Positions 22,023 through 30,354 of a stretch of 57,623 nt of DNA are shown one piece after another. Location: the NCBI GenBank assembly GCA_900767955.1, contig CAAGBC010000015.1:1-57623 (forward strand), in the 5' to 3' direction. How positions within the stretch are numbered: position 1 is the stretch's first letter; each line of letters begins with the position of its first letter. The notes beneath the pieces were generated by a model. It had not been told where the DNA came from and searched no databases. It saw only the letters and a program-made list of their open reading frames with translations. The translations under genes and the position numbers were made by a program. The DNA is from Spirochaetia bacterium (GTDB taxonomy: Bacteria; Spirochaetota; Spirochaetia; Treponematales; Treponemataceae).

Positions 22023-22055
22023 TGTGGTTGGTGAGCCTGTCGAACCACACCAACC
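22023..22055. repeat. REP-like palindromic element
   Basis: TGTGGTT (22023-22029) pairs with AACCACA (22043-22049), and in an alternative fold GGTTGGTG (22026-22033) pairs with CACCAACC (22048-22055). The core GGTTCGACAGGCTCACC on the minus strand resembles extragenic palindromes seen in many bacterial genomes. It stands 15 bases after the stop of the large lipoprotein gene. No U-run follows, so it is not a standard terminator. Confidence 0.55.
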
Positions 22056-22070
22056 GATTTACATGGAAAA

Positions 22071-25000
22071 TTATTCTGTAATTGTACGAACTAGACGAAG
22101 ACCGAGACCGTCGTCCCTTCTTGAAGGTTCTGTTTCATCTCTAGTAGAAATCACACACCACCTTAGGGAACTATAATGACTTCCTCCCTTTTCAAGTTTA
22201 CATTCCCCAGAGTCAGCACCAATAGGATTTTCAACATATTTATTTTCTAATGAAAATTCTTCAGCATACCAATCATAACAAAGTTCTTTACAATTACCAA
22301 CCATGTCATATATGTTTAATGTGTTAGGTAATTTTTTACCAACTTCGTGAGAAATATCGTCAGCATTATTTATATACCAAGCATAATTTTCTAGTATCAT
22401 ATCAACAGATATCTCTTCTCCATCAATTAGTTCAAAAGGGTTTGACACACTCTGTATTCCTGAATAAGCATATTTCCATTCGGGCTTTGAGGGGTCACCT
22501 CCACGGGCGGCAAATTCCCATTCGGCTTCTGTTGGTAAACGGTAACCTTTTTTGGATAAATCTATAGATACATCTGCATATTCTACATAGCCATTAGGAT
22601 AAGAAGAATTTTCTATTTTATAAACACAATGTTCTTCACCCATTGTGCGTTTAGTTAATTCATTACAAAAGTTTACTGCATCATACCAAGTAATACATTC
22701 TACAGGGCGAAGATTTTGAATCTCACCATTAGTAGGAGGATTTTCAGAACCTTGAAATTTACTAGGATTTACACCAAAAATAGCAAACCATAGTTCCTGT
22801 GTAACTTCAAATTGACTCATTGCAAAAGGACTTAATTGTATTTTTCTGTCTTTTAAGAAAACTCCTTTTAGATATGGATCATCGCCTTCATAATAAGTAT
22901 TCCAACTAGAATCATCTGTTATGTCAATTCGTGCCGCAGTACCTTTTGGTACAACTATAACTTCGCTGGTTTTGTCGTAGATTTTACCGTTAAGCGAGAT
23001 TCCTTGAGAATAAACATCTCCTTGGGATTGTTCTGTTGCTGTACGAACTAGACGGAAACCGATAGTACCTTTTACCAATACATCATTAACACCATTAAAA
23101 AAAACGGCACATTGATTATTGTTATCACCATCCATGTAATAACTACCGCCACGAGTAGGTCGATTTGTTTCAGATGTTGTATCCCATCCCCATTCGTAAA
23201 CATTTCCAGACATATCATATAGCCCTAATTTATTAGGATTTTTTTCCCTTACATTATGCATTATTTTATTATCGTCGGAATACCACCATGCAACTTCGTC
23301 TATTCTATCACTTCCCGCAAATTGATATTGATATTCAGAAAGTCCGTTTCCACCACGGGCAGCGTATTCCCATTCAGCAGAAGTTGGAAGTCTATATTCA
23401 TTTGCTTGAAAATCACAAATTGCGTTACACCAAGTTACAAAATTATCATGAGTTTTAGAAGTTGGAATTTCTTCCCAATCATTAGGATTTGTACTTCCAT
23501 TTATTGTGAAACATGGGGTTAAACCTTCTTGAATACTTCTCTTATTACAATAAACTAATGCGTCAAACAAACTTACATAATAAGCTGGAACATTATCCCC
23601 AACACCTTTCATTTCTTCATTTGCTATTGATTCATCTGGCCAAGTTCCCATAATGGCTTTATATTCTGCTTGGGTTACTTCGTGGTCGCAGATATAAAAG
23701 TCAGGAATAGAAACAATTGCGCCTTCCTTGAAAATTTCACTTTCTGTATATCCACTTGCTTTTATTGTACCGTTAATTACAGCACCTTTTACATAAATAA
23801 AATCCCACTTTGCAAAAAGGCTTGTATCTTGAGTTATTGGTGTGGAAAAATCAAAAGGAATACTATTCATCATTTCTGTTATATTATTTGTTTTATACCA
23901 ACCATATAAAGAGTTTCCTTCTAAAGTTGGCTGTTTAGCAGTTCCTTTATATTTTACATATTGAGTTGAGTCTGTTAAAAGAGTTCCGCCATTTGCGTTA
24001 AATGTTACGGTGTAAAGGTTTCTGTCGTAATAGATTTTTACTAAGGAAGAACCATCCTCTGTTAGTGTTTCTTGAGATATTGTTTTTACAGAAAATCCAT
24101 AATATTCGTTTGGAATAGCTTGTATTTGTTCGCCTGTTTTTCTTGTTTTTATTTCTGATGATACAAGGGAATAGTTATCATCACCAATATTTTGTTGATA
24201 ATGTTCAACTGTATAAGAAATTTCTGTTTGCTCAATCCATTTTGCATACAAAGTAATATCACTTGTAATTGGTGCTGAAAAATCAAATTTTGATTCTAAA
24301 GTTGTACCGTCAATTGATGATGTATACCATCCGTCAAAGAAATATTCTGATTTTGTAGGCTCGGTTGGCTCAGTGGATTTTCCGTTATATTTTACAATTT
24401 GAGAACTATTTTCGCTTAAAATTCCACCGTTTGCATTGAAAGTTACAGTGTATACATTTCTTGTGTAATAAATTTTTACGGTAGTTGAACCGTTTGACAA
24501 AATTGTTTTTTGTTCAAATGGATTTACACTAAAGCCTTCGTATGATTTTGCAGTGGCTTCTGTTTGTGTTCCGATTGTACCTTTTTTTGTTTCTGTGTCA
24601 GCTTCAACAAGAGAATATTTATCATCTTCAATATTTTGCTGATAATGTTCTACCTTATAAACAATATCAGTTCCTGCTAGCCACATTGCATACAATGTAA
24701 CATTGTGTGTTACTGGAGTTAGAAAATTGTAAGAAATATCTTCTGTTACACCATTATCTTTTGATGTATACCAGTATGCAAAATTATATCCTTCTTTTGT
24801 AGGTTTTGTTGGTTCAGTGGATTTTCCGTTATATTTTACAATTTGCGAATTAGTTTCGTTTAATATTCCACCGTTTGCGTTAAAAGTTACAGTGTATACA
24901 TTTCTTGTGTAATAAATTTTTACAGTAGTTGAGCTGTCCGACAAAATTGTTTTTTGCTCAAATGGATTTACGCTAAATCCGTCGTATGATTTTGCAGTGG

Positions 25001-25613
25001 CTTCTGTTTCTGTTCCAATTGTTCCAATTTTTGTTTCTGTGTCAGCTTCAACAAGAGAATATTTATCATCTTCAATATTTTGCTGATAGTGTTCCACTTT
25101 GTAAGTGCTTTGAGTATTAATATCGATATCAATATCTACATCTGCTTGGCTTTTTGACAAAATCAAGTCAACTTTGTTATCTTCAGGTTTTATTTTTATA
25201 ATTTCGCTTTTTCCTGTATAAAGAGGAATTGTAGATTCTGTATTTTCATCAAGAAGTTCGTAGAGATTTGCAACAAAAAATACGCTGTAATCAATAGGAA
25301 CTTGTAAACTTACTGATACAATTCCGTTTGCGTTAACTTTGCTTTTTGCTTCTGCAACTAAAGGTAAATTTTCGATTTTGGAATCGGGTTGGTAATTTTC
25401 TGCATTGTAAACAAAGACTTTAAGTATATATTCTTTTGTTTGTTGAACAGCAGCACTTCTTGTATTTTTTATCAATTTTGATACATCTAAATTAATTTTT
25501 ACATTTGTTTTTGTTGAACTTTGGGAGGTTAATAAATCGTTACAACTTGTAATACAAAATAAACTTCCTAAAAACAATAATGCTGATAATACTGCAAAAA
25601 TTTTTGATTTCAT
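22071..25613 (-). CDS. Giant surface lipoprotein: three MucBP/Listeria-Bacteroides repeats and two FGE-fold domains
   Basis: A protein of 1180 residues. The signal peptide ends in the lipobox ITSC (Cys24). Residues about 35-165 form an Ig-like region. Residues 171-311, 318-459 and 466-603 are three copies of a unit joining a MucBP-like part (YKVEHYQQN) to a Listeria-Bacteroides repeat (YTVTFNANGG...LYAMW). Residues about 606-850 and 880-1180 are two SUMF1/FGE-fold domains (EYRLPTSAEWEYAARGG, GLYDMSGNVYEWGWD, GFRLVRTATE and YRLPTEAEWEFAARGG, NIYDMVGNCKELCYD, LGLRLVRTITE). Each FGE domain has one Cys in the region that holds two in active enzymes, so catalysis is unlikely. The FGE fold is a C-type-lectin-like fold, used in Treponema for ligand display. 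Expression is probably phase variable through the G9 promoter. Confidence 0.9.
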   Translation of the reverse strand: MKSKIFAVLSALLFLGSLFCITSCNDLLTSQSSTKTNVKINLDVSKLIKNTRSAAVQQTKEYILKVFVYNAENYQPDSKIENLPLVAEAKSKVNANGIVSVSLQVPIDYSVFFVANLYELLDENTESTIPLYTGKSEIIKIKPEDNKVDLILSKSQADVDIDIDINTQSTYKVEHYQQNIEDDKYSLVEADTETKIGTIGTETEATAKSYDGFSVNPFEQKTILSDSSTTVKIYYTRNVYTVTFNANGGILNETNSQIVKYNGKSTEPTKPTKEGYNFAYWYTSKDNGVTEDISYNFLTPVTHNVTLYAMWLAGTDIVYKVEHYQQNIEDDKYSLVEADTETKKGTIGTQTEATAKSYEGFSVNPFEQKTILSNGSTTVKIYYTRNVYTVTFNANGGILSENSSQIVKYNGKSTEPTEPTKSEYFFDGWYTSSIDGTTLESKFDFSAPITSDITLYAKWIEQTEISYTVEHYQQNIGDDNYSLVSSEIKTRKTGEQIQAIPNEYYGFSVKTISQETLTEDGSSLVKIYYDRNLYTVTFNANGGTLLTDSTQYVKYKGTAKQPTLEGNSLYGWYKTNNITEMMNSIPFDFSTPITQDTSLFAKWDFIYVKGAVINGTIKASGYTESEIFKEGAIVSIPDFYICDHEVTQAEYKAIMGTWPDESIANEEMKGVGDNVPAYYVSLFDALVYCNKRSIQEGLTPCFTINGSTNPNDWEEIPTSKTHDNFVTWCNAICDFQANEYRLPTSAEWEYAARGGNGLSEYQYQFAGSDRIDEVAWWYSDDNKIMHNVREKNPNKLGLYDMSGNVYEWGWDTTSETNRPTRGGSYYMDGDNNNQCAVFFNGVNDVLVKGTIGFRLVRTATEQSQGDVYSQGISLNGKIYDKTSEVIVVPKGTAARIDITDDSSWNTYYEGDDPYLKGVFLKDRKIQLSPFAMSQFEVTQELWFAIFGVNPSKFQGSENPPTNGEIQNLRPVECITWYDAVNFCNELTKRTMGEEHCVYKIENSSYPNGYVEYADVSIDLSKKGYRLPTEAEWEFAARGGDPSKPEWKYAYSGIQSVSNPFELIDGEEISVDMILENYAWYINNADDISHEVGKKLPNTLNIYDMVGNCKELCYDWYAEEFSLENKYVENPIGADSGECKLEKGGSHYSSLRWCVISTRDETEPSRRDDGLGLRLVRTITE
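23805..25103 (-). repeat. Three long tandem coding repeats
   Basis: Units lie at 24681-25103, 24237-24662 and 23805-24218. The first two are close at the DNA level as well as in protein (for example TTTTGCAGTGGCTTCTGTTT occurs in both), the third has diverged. Such repeats can expand or contract by recombination and change the length of the stalk. Confidence 0.85.
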
Positions 25614-25644
25614 AAAAACCTTCCTAAAAGTTGTATTTCCTTAT

Positions 25645-25674
25645 ATTGTAAACTTTTACACCCCCCCCCGTCAA
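25645..25674 (-). promoter_or_regulatory. Putative phase-variable promoter with G9 spacer tract
   Basis: On the minus strand the -35 TTGACG (25669-25674) is followed by a run of nine G (25661-25669, the first shared with the -35) and then TGTAAAAGTT and the -10 TACAAT (25645-25650). The spacer is 18 bp with nine G and would be 17 bp with eight. Slippage in the tract would thus tune promoter strength. Poly-G promoters of this kind control tpr genes in Treponema pallidum. An AGGAAGG-containing leader follows before the ATG at 25613. Confidence 0.75.
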
Positions 25675-25695
25675 GAATTAAAATTGCTCGATTCA

Positions 25696-25715
25696 GTTTT
25701 TCCCTGAATTTTGTT
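25696..25715 (+). repeat. 20-bp direct repeat, right copy
   Basis: It is identical to 21960-21979. It lies just outside the G9 promoter, so the pair encloses gene and promoter as a unit of about 3.7 kb. Confidence 0.85.
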
Positions 25716-25896
25716 TAATCAACATTTTGCATTAAAAATATTTTCTTGAGAGTTCAGATTTATTCCTTTATACTACAAATGTTTATTCACAAAGGAACTG
25801 AAGCAAAGGCATAAAATATGATGTTATTGCAATTTTATAAAAGAGTGTAAGTTGGGGATAACAAAATTTGTTAGATAGCCCTTATAGGAATTTTAT

Positions 25897-28884
25897 ATGA
25901 AGAATTTATTTTTTATCTTATCTGTTTTAATTTTTATTTCTTGTAAAGTAGATGTTACAGATGATAATGATTCCAAAAGCGAAGTAAAGCCAACTAATTT
26001 TATATATGAATTTTACGCACAAGGAACAGATTGTGCAGTTCATGTGTCGTGGTTTCCTATTTCTTCGGAGTATGATGTTTTTTTGTCTTATTGTGACACG
26101 GAACAAAATCAGGAAAATGTTGTAAAAATTAATCCGGGGCAAACATCTTTTTCTTTGGGCGGTTTAACAAATGCAACAAAAGATTTGAGTTTTTTTTATG
26201 AATTTACATTAACTGTAAAAGATAAAAATGGTGCAATTTTGGAACAGCAAAAAACAGGCGCTACACCAGCGTCTTCTCTGTGGGAATATGAATCAACGCA
26301 ACAAGGGGAAGGAATTCCTGCGTGGTTTTTGTTGTTGTCACCAGATTCTAAAATTCCACAAGGAAATGATTTATCTGGATTAGATGTTGCTAGCAGATTA
26401 GATTCAAACACTTGCTATGTAGGAAAAATTAAAGGCGCGGGATTATATACGGGGTATCCCACAATTTATAATAATCCAGAAAGTGTAACAGCAATTGTTG
26501 AACAAGGTAAGTTTACAGCAACAGATGTATATAAAAATAAGTTCCTTGATTTATTGGAAGAAGGCGAAGAAATTCAATGGTTTTCTACATTTAAAATTAG
26601 CCAAAGAATTGAAGTCTACGGAAAAATTGTAAAAACCGCTGTTAAAGAAAATGAATATAATTATTCTTCTGAATTTTATGTTGATACCGCAACGGAAATA
26701 AAAAATATTCAAGAGCCATTTCGTGTGGGCGCAAAAATTTTCACCAAAGGATATTATTCCATTGGGGACGGAGGCGCTTGTGTTTATGAAATTGCAAATC
26801 GTCCATTATATAAGTATGGTTCCGTAAAAACAAAAGTGGGGCAATATTGCAATATAATAGTAGAAAATAACAAAATAAATCTTGTGTCCTTAGGGGCAGG
26901 AAAATGCTTTCAAGTTACAAAAGCTAACTACAATGAGTGGCAGGAATTAAACGAAGCTGAAAAGGCGAATAACGATGATGCGGCTCGAATTGCTGAAGCA
27001 AAATCATTGCTAACTAATTCCCGCAAAAATAAAAATGAAATTGTTACGCTTTTTATTCCCAAAGGAAATTATAGAATTGGTTCATCTATTACTATTACAG
27101 AAGAAAATTTTGTTCTAAAAGGGGAAACTATCAGAAGGGATTTAACGCCTGATGACATTGCTACTTTTGAAGAAAATTATGCCTTAGGGAACGAAATAGG
27201 TTCTTCGGATTTTGGTGGTTCAGTTTTGTACACAGATAACGGTTCGAATTTTGGTGGTTTTGGAATTTTTGGGCCTGCAAATAATGTTACTGTTGATGGA
27301 ATTACTTTAGAAGCAAGGGAAACTGATTCAAAAAAGACATTTTGGCACAGCGTTGATGATTCTGAATTTGGGCCATACACAGATATAAATTACGAAGGCC
27401 GCGGAACTTGTGAAAAAACAATGGCTGATGAACAGTGGTATTCACGGCAAGTTTCTATTTCGCAATGTAGCAATGTAACTATAAAAAACTGTGAATTTAT
27501 TATTACAAGCCATGTTAGAGATGAAGCTGTAAACCAAAACGGAAATGAATATAAATATAATTCAGATGGAACTATTCAGTTGTATCAAGCGAATCCTTAT
27601 GTGGAAGCTTGCGATTTACACACAGACAAGCAATTTACTTCAGTAACTTTTTTTGACAGTTGGAAAAATGTTACAGTTGATGATTGTCTTCTATATAATA
27701 TGAGTGGTGTTTTTAGAGGCGCAAGTTTTGGATTTTTAGATATTTACGGTGGCCAGTGCAATAACGGAACTTTAAGTAATAATACGCTTTTTCATAATTG
27801 TCATGATGAACAAATTGGAATTTTTACTTTGACTCCAAGTGCAGGAAATTACAAAGAAAACGAATATATTGATGGCGTAAATATCACAGGAAATAAAATT
27901 TATCCAATGAGTGATGAACATGTTGATAAAATTAAATCACGAGTTATGGTAATTTCTGTTGGATATGATTTTTCAAAAAATATTAATAATGTATCAATTA
28001 AAGGCAATACTTTTTATGCAGAAAATCTTCCAAGCAAATTAATCACTTTTGGAGGTTTTGTTAGTGATGGCCGCAAAAATATTGTTGTAAGCGATAACAT
28101 AATTAATATGAAAAATTCTGGTGGCGTTTATTTGTTTGAAACAAGGCCTTATGTGGAAATTAAAAACAACACAATTAATTTTGAATCAGATTCTGGAACT
28201 ATATACGGTTCTATTTTTGATTGCACAAACAAAGACAATTCTGTGGAACCAAAATTTGTAAACAATGTTGTAAATGTAAATTGTAATTACGCAGGTTCAA
28301 TAACACACAATGGGGGAAAATCCACAAACGGGATTGTAAGCGGAAATCAAATATACATCAAAGGGAACCAAACTAATTCATTGTTTTTAGGAAATTCACA
28401 AGTAACAAATAATAAAATTACAATTGATGGACGAATGAAAACTGTATATTTTGTTGATTCTAATAAAGAGTTGGCATCTGATGTTTTAATCGATAATAAC
28501 GCTTTGATTTATAATTTTGATGATACAAGTGATGATTATACTTTGCCTCAAGCTTCTGGTGGTTTTTATCAAACAGGAAGAACTGGTTGCACTTTTGTTG
28601 ATATTGCTTCAAAAAGTGTAAAAGATGATTACTGTGTGTATATTTCAAATAATCAAATAAAAGCTCCATTGTGTACAACAAGGAACAAACACTTGCTTAG
28701 ATATACAAATCCATCTTTTACTGTGTCTATTACAAAAAATAAGCTTCAGAAATTCTTCTATTTAAGAGGAATCTCCGAAGCTAATCAAGATAAAATTATT
28801 TATTCAAACAACTGTGATTCAAAAGGAAATGCCTTAAATAAATCTGATTGGTTATTTGAAAATGCCCTTAAAGATACAGATTAG
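25897..28884 (+). CDS. Surface lipoprotein with parallel beta-helix (pectate-lyase-like) domain
   Basis: A protein of 995 residues. The signal peptide MKNLFFILSVLIFISC gives lipid-modified Cys16. Residues about 30-130 look like a fibronectin type III domain (FYAQGTDCAVHVSWFPISSE). From about residue 280 on (RVGAKIFTKGYYSIGDGGAC, FIPKGNYRIGSSITI) begins a right-handed beta-helix with many N-x-x-I-x-G-N turns (VTIKNCEF, GVNITGNKIY, VSIKGNTFYA). Such proteins bind or cleave polysaccharides; catalytic residues cannot be assigned. AGGA lies eight bases before the ATG. It is divergent from the giant lipoprotein, and its stop overlaps the end of the converging FGE gene by four bases. Confidence 0.83.
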   Translation: MKNLFFILSVLIFISCKVDVTDDNDSKSEVKPTNFIYEFYAQGTDCAVHVSWFPISSEYDVFLSYCDTEQNQENVVKINPGQTSFSLGGLTNATKDLSFFYEFTLTVKDKNGAILEQQKTGATPASSLWEYESTQQGEGIPAWFLLLSPDSKIPQGNDLSGLDVASRLDSNTCYVGKIKGAGLYTGYPTIYNNPESVTAIVEQGKFTATDVYKNKFLDLLEEGEEIQWFSTFKISQRIEVYGKIVKTAVKENEYNYSSEFYVDTATEIKNIQEPFRVGAKIFTKGYYSIGDGGACVYEIANRPLYKYGSVKTKVGQYCNIIVENNKINLVSLGAGKCFQVTKANYNEWQELNEAEKANNDDAARIAEAKSLLTNSRKNKNEIVTLFIPKGNYRIGSSITITEENFVLKGETIRRDLTPDDIATFEENYALGNEIGSSDFGGSVLYTDNGSNFGGFGIFGPANNVTVDGITLEARETDSKKTFWHSVDDSEFGPYTDINYEGRGTCEKTMADEQWYSRQVSISQCSNVTIKNCEFIITSHVRDEAVNQNGNEYKYNSDGTIQLYQANPYVEACDLHTDKQFTSVTFFDSWKNVTVDDCLLYNMSGVFRGASFGFLDIYGGQCNNGTLSNNTLFHNCHDEQIGIFTLTPSAGNYKENEYIDGVNITGNKIYPMSDEHVDKIKSRVMVISVGYDFSKNINNVSIKGNTFYAENLPSKLITFGGFVSDGRKNIVVSDNIINMKNSGGVYLFETRPYVEIKNNTINFESDSGTIYGSIFDCTNKDNSVEPKFVNNVVNVNCNYAGSITHNGGKSTNGIVSGNQIYIKGNQTNSLFLGNSQVTNNKITIDGRMKTVYFVDSNKELASDVLIDNNALIYNFDDTSDDYTLPQASGGFYQTGRTGCTFVDIASKSVKDDYCVYISNNQIKAPLCTTRNKHLLRYTNPSFTVSITKNKLQKFFYLRGISEANQDKIIYSNNCDSKGNALNKSDWLFENALKDTD

Positions 28885-30203
28885 TTATTTTGACAAATTC
28901 TAAACCCTATACCTGAATCAAGAGGGAAGAATCCTCCTCGTTCTCCAGAAGAGGTCCAGTTTGTTGTTGTAACAAAATCTGTGCCTCTACATTCACGGAA
29001 TGCAGCAAATTTAATAGCAGAACCATATTGAATTAAATATTCAAACATCCATTCACATAAGTTTCCTGATAAATCATAAAAACCTAAATGAGAAGGTTTC
29101 TTTCCGCCACTAAGATGTGTTCTGTTACTTCCTTTTGTGTATGCACAAGCAGAACTTGAATAGTTTGCAAGTTTTGAATAAATTGTATCGTTTGAATCAT
29201 CTTTTCCGCTGGCAGTTGTTCCTCCACTGTCTTTTGCATTATAACGATACCACATATAATTTCCGACAACTGTTGATTTTACAAAATTAAAACCGTTTGC
29301 TTTGTCGGTATCATCAAAATCATAAAATGAACCTGATTCATCTCCTGGAATATTTCGTCCCTGAATACAAGTACCATCAGGTTTCTTTCTTGCTGCGTAT
29401 TCCCATTCGGCAGTATATGGAAGTCTGTAGCCATTTGCCTTTGGATTTACATAAGGATTGTCGATTTTTCCTGGTGTTTTATCCCAACTTGTATCATCAA
29501 ATTTAGTTGTACTTTGTGTTGAATCTTTTAATGGTTTTGTAAAAGCTTCATCGCTGTAATACACAGGAGTAAGTCCCTTCATTTGGCTTAAAGCGTTACA
29601 CCAAATAATTGTGTCTCTCCAAGACATACCAGCAGCTGGCATTTCTTCTACTTGAGGAACACCACCTTCATTAAATTTATAATAAGCACCAGCACTAATT
29701 CCTGCCGCGTACATTCCTTCGCAACCTTTATTTATGAATTTGTATCCATTGTTGATTGCCCATTGGTAAACATAATACCAAGTGTTGTAGCTTACCATGT
29801 ACTTTGACATTTTAAATGGCTTTATGTCAGTACGATAGGTAGTGTCATTGTAAGAAGCAGAGCTTTTTTTACAATAAGTTTCTTCACCAAGAATAATTTC
29901 ATCTGAGGCTCTACCGTCTGTAAAACTAATAGCAATCATGTCGAATGCTGAATTAGCTGGTGAATCTGGTAAAGTTACAGTTGATGAAGTGGTTCTAATG
30001 TACTCTGACGGATTATCAGTTGGCTTGTCTGATGGGTCATTTGTTGATGGGTTGTCAGGAGTGTTTCCATTACCTGGCAATTTGTCTGGGTCTATTTGTT
30101 CTCCTGTAGTTGGGTCAATGTAAATGTACTTAATGACTTCTGTAGTACAAGAAACAAATAATAGAATTGTTAATAATGTTAATAACTTTTTAATATACTT
30201 CAT
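28881..30203 (-). CDS. FGE/SUMF1-fold lipoprotein
   Basis: A protein of 440 residues. MKYIKKLLTLLTILLFVSC gives lipid-modified Cys19, followed by a Pro/Asp/Asn-rich linker (residues 35-70). The FGE-fold domain spans about 100-440 with FKMSKYMVSYNTWYYVYQW, MSWRDTIIWCNALSQMKGL, GYRLPYTAEWEYAARKK, GFYDLSGNLCEWMFEY and the end GIGFRICQNN. The active-site Cys pair of true FGE is not present. There is no good RBS; a TATAAT lies 13 bases before the ATG. The gene converges on the beta-helix lipoprotein with a four-base overlap and is divergent from proS. Confidence 0.86.
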   Translation of the reverse strand: MKYIKKLLTLLTILLFVSCTTEVIKYIYIDPTTGEQIDPDKLPGNGNTPDNPSTNDPSDKPTDNPSEYIRTTSSTVTLPDSPANSAFDMIAISFTDGRASDEIILGEETYCKKSSASYNDTTYRTDIKPFKMSKYMVSYNTWYYVYQWAINNGYKFINKGCEGMYAAGISAGAYYKFNEGGVPQVEEMPAAGMSWRDTIIWCNALSQMKGLTPVYYSDEAFTKPLKDSTQSTTKFDDTSWDKTPGKIDNPYVNPKANGYRLPYTAEWEYAARKKPDGTCIQGRNIPGDESGSFYDFDDTDKANGFNFVKSTVVGNYMWYRYNAKDSGGTTASGKDDSNDTIYSKLANYSSSACAYTKGSNRTHLSGGKKPSHLGFYDLSGNLCEWMFEYLIQYGSAIKFAAFRECRGTDFVTTTNWTSSGERGGFFPLDSGIGFRICQNN

Positions 30204-30342
30204 ATATAAAGATTAAATTATAAATAAAAATCTTTCAATGGTAACAATAATTACTAAACAAATTGTTATAATTGTAACAGCAATAATATCAATCAAAATT
30301 AGCTTATAAACCATATCTATAGAATAAAACGCTTTTTTTTGC

Positions 30343-30348
30343 TAATAT
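30343..30348 (+). promoter_or_regulatory. Extended -10 box of proS, leaderless layout
   Basis: TGCTAATAT gives a TG-N extended -10 with TAATAT at 30343-30348. Only six bases separate it from the ATG at 30355, so transcription should start at the start codon. No RBS is present. Confidence 0.5.
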
Positions 30349-30354
30349 TTTAGA

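Noticed and set aside
22023..22055. Terminator of the giant lipoprotein gene
   Set aside because: The palindrome is strong, but no T-run follows on either strand; a REP-like element is a better description.
26196..26411. Antisense frames inside the beta-helix lipoprotein gene
   Set aside because: They lack ribosome-binding sites, have composition of reverse-strand shadows and no protein-family pattern; the same holds for the other frames nested in clear genes such as 34595-34777 and 54837-55271.
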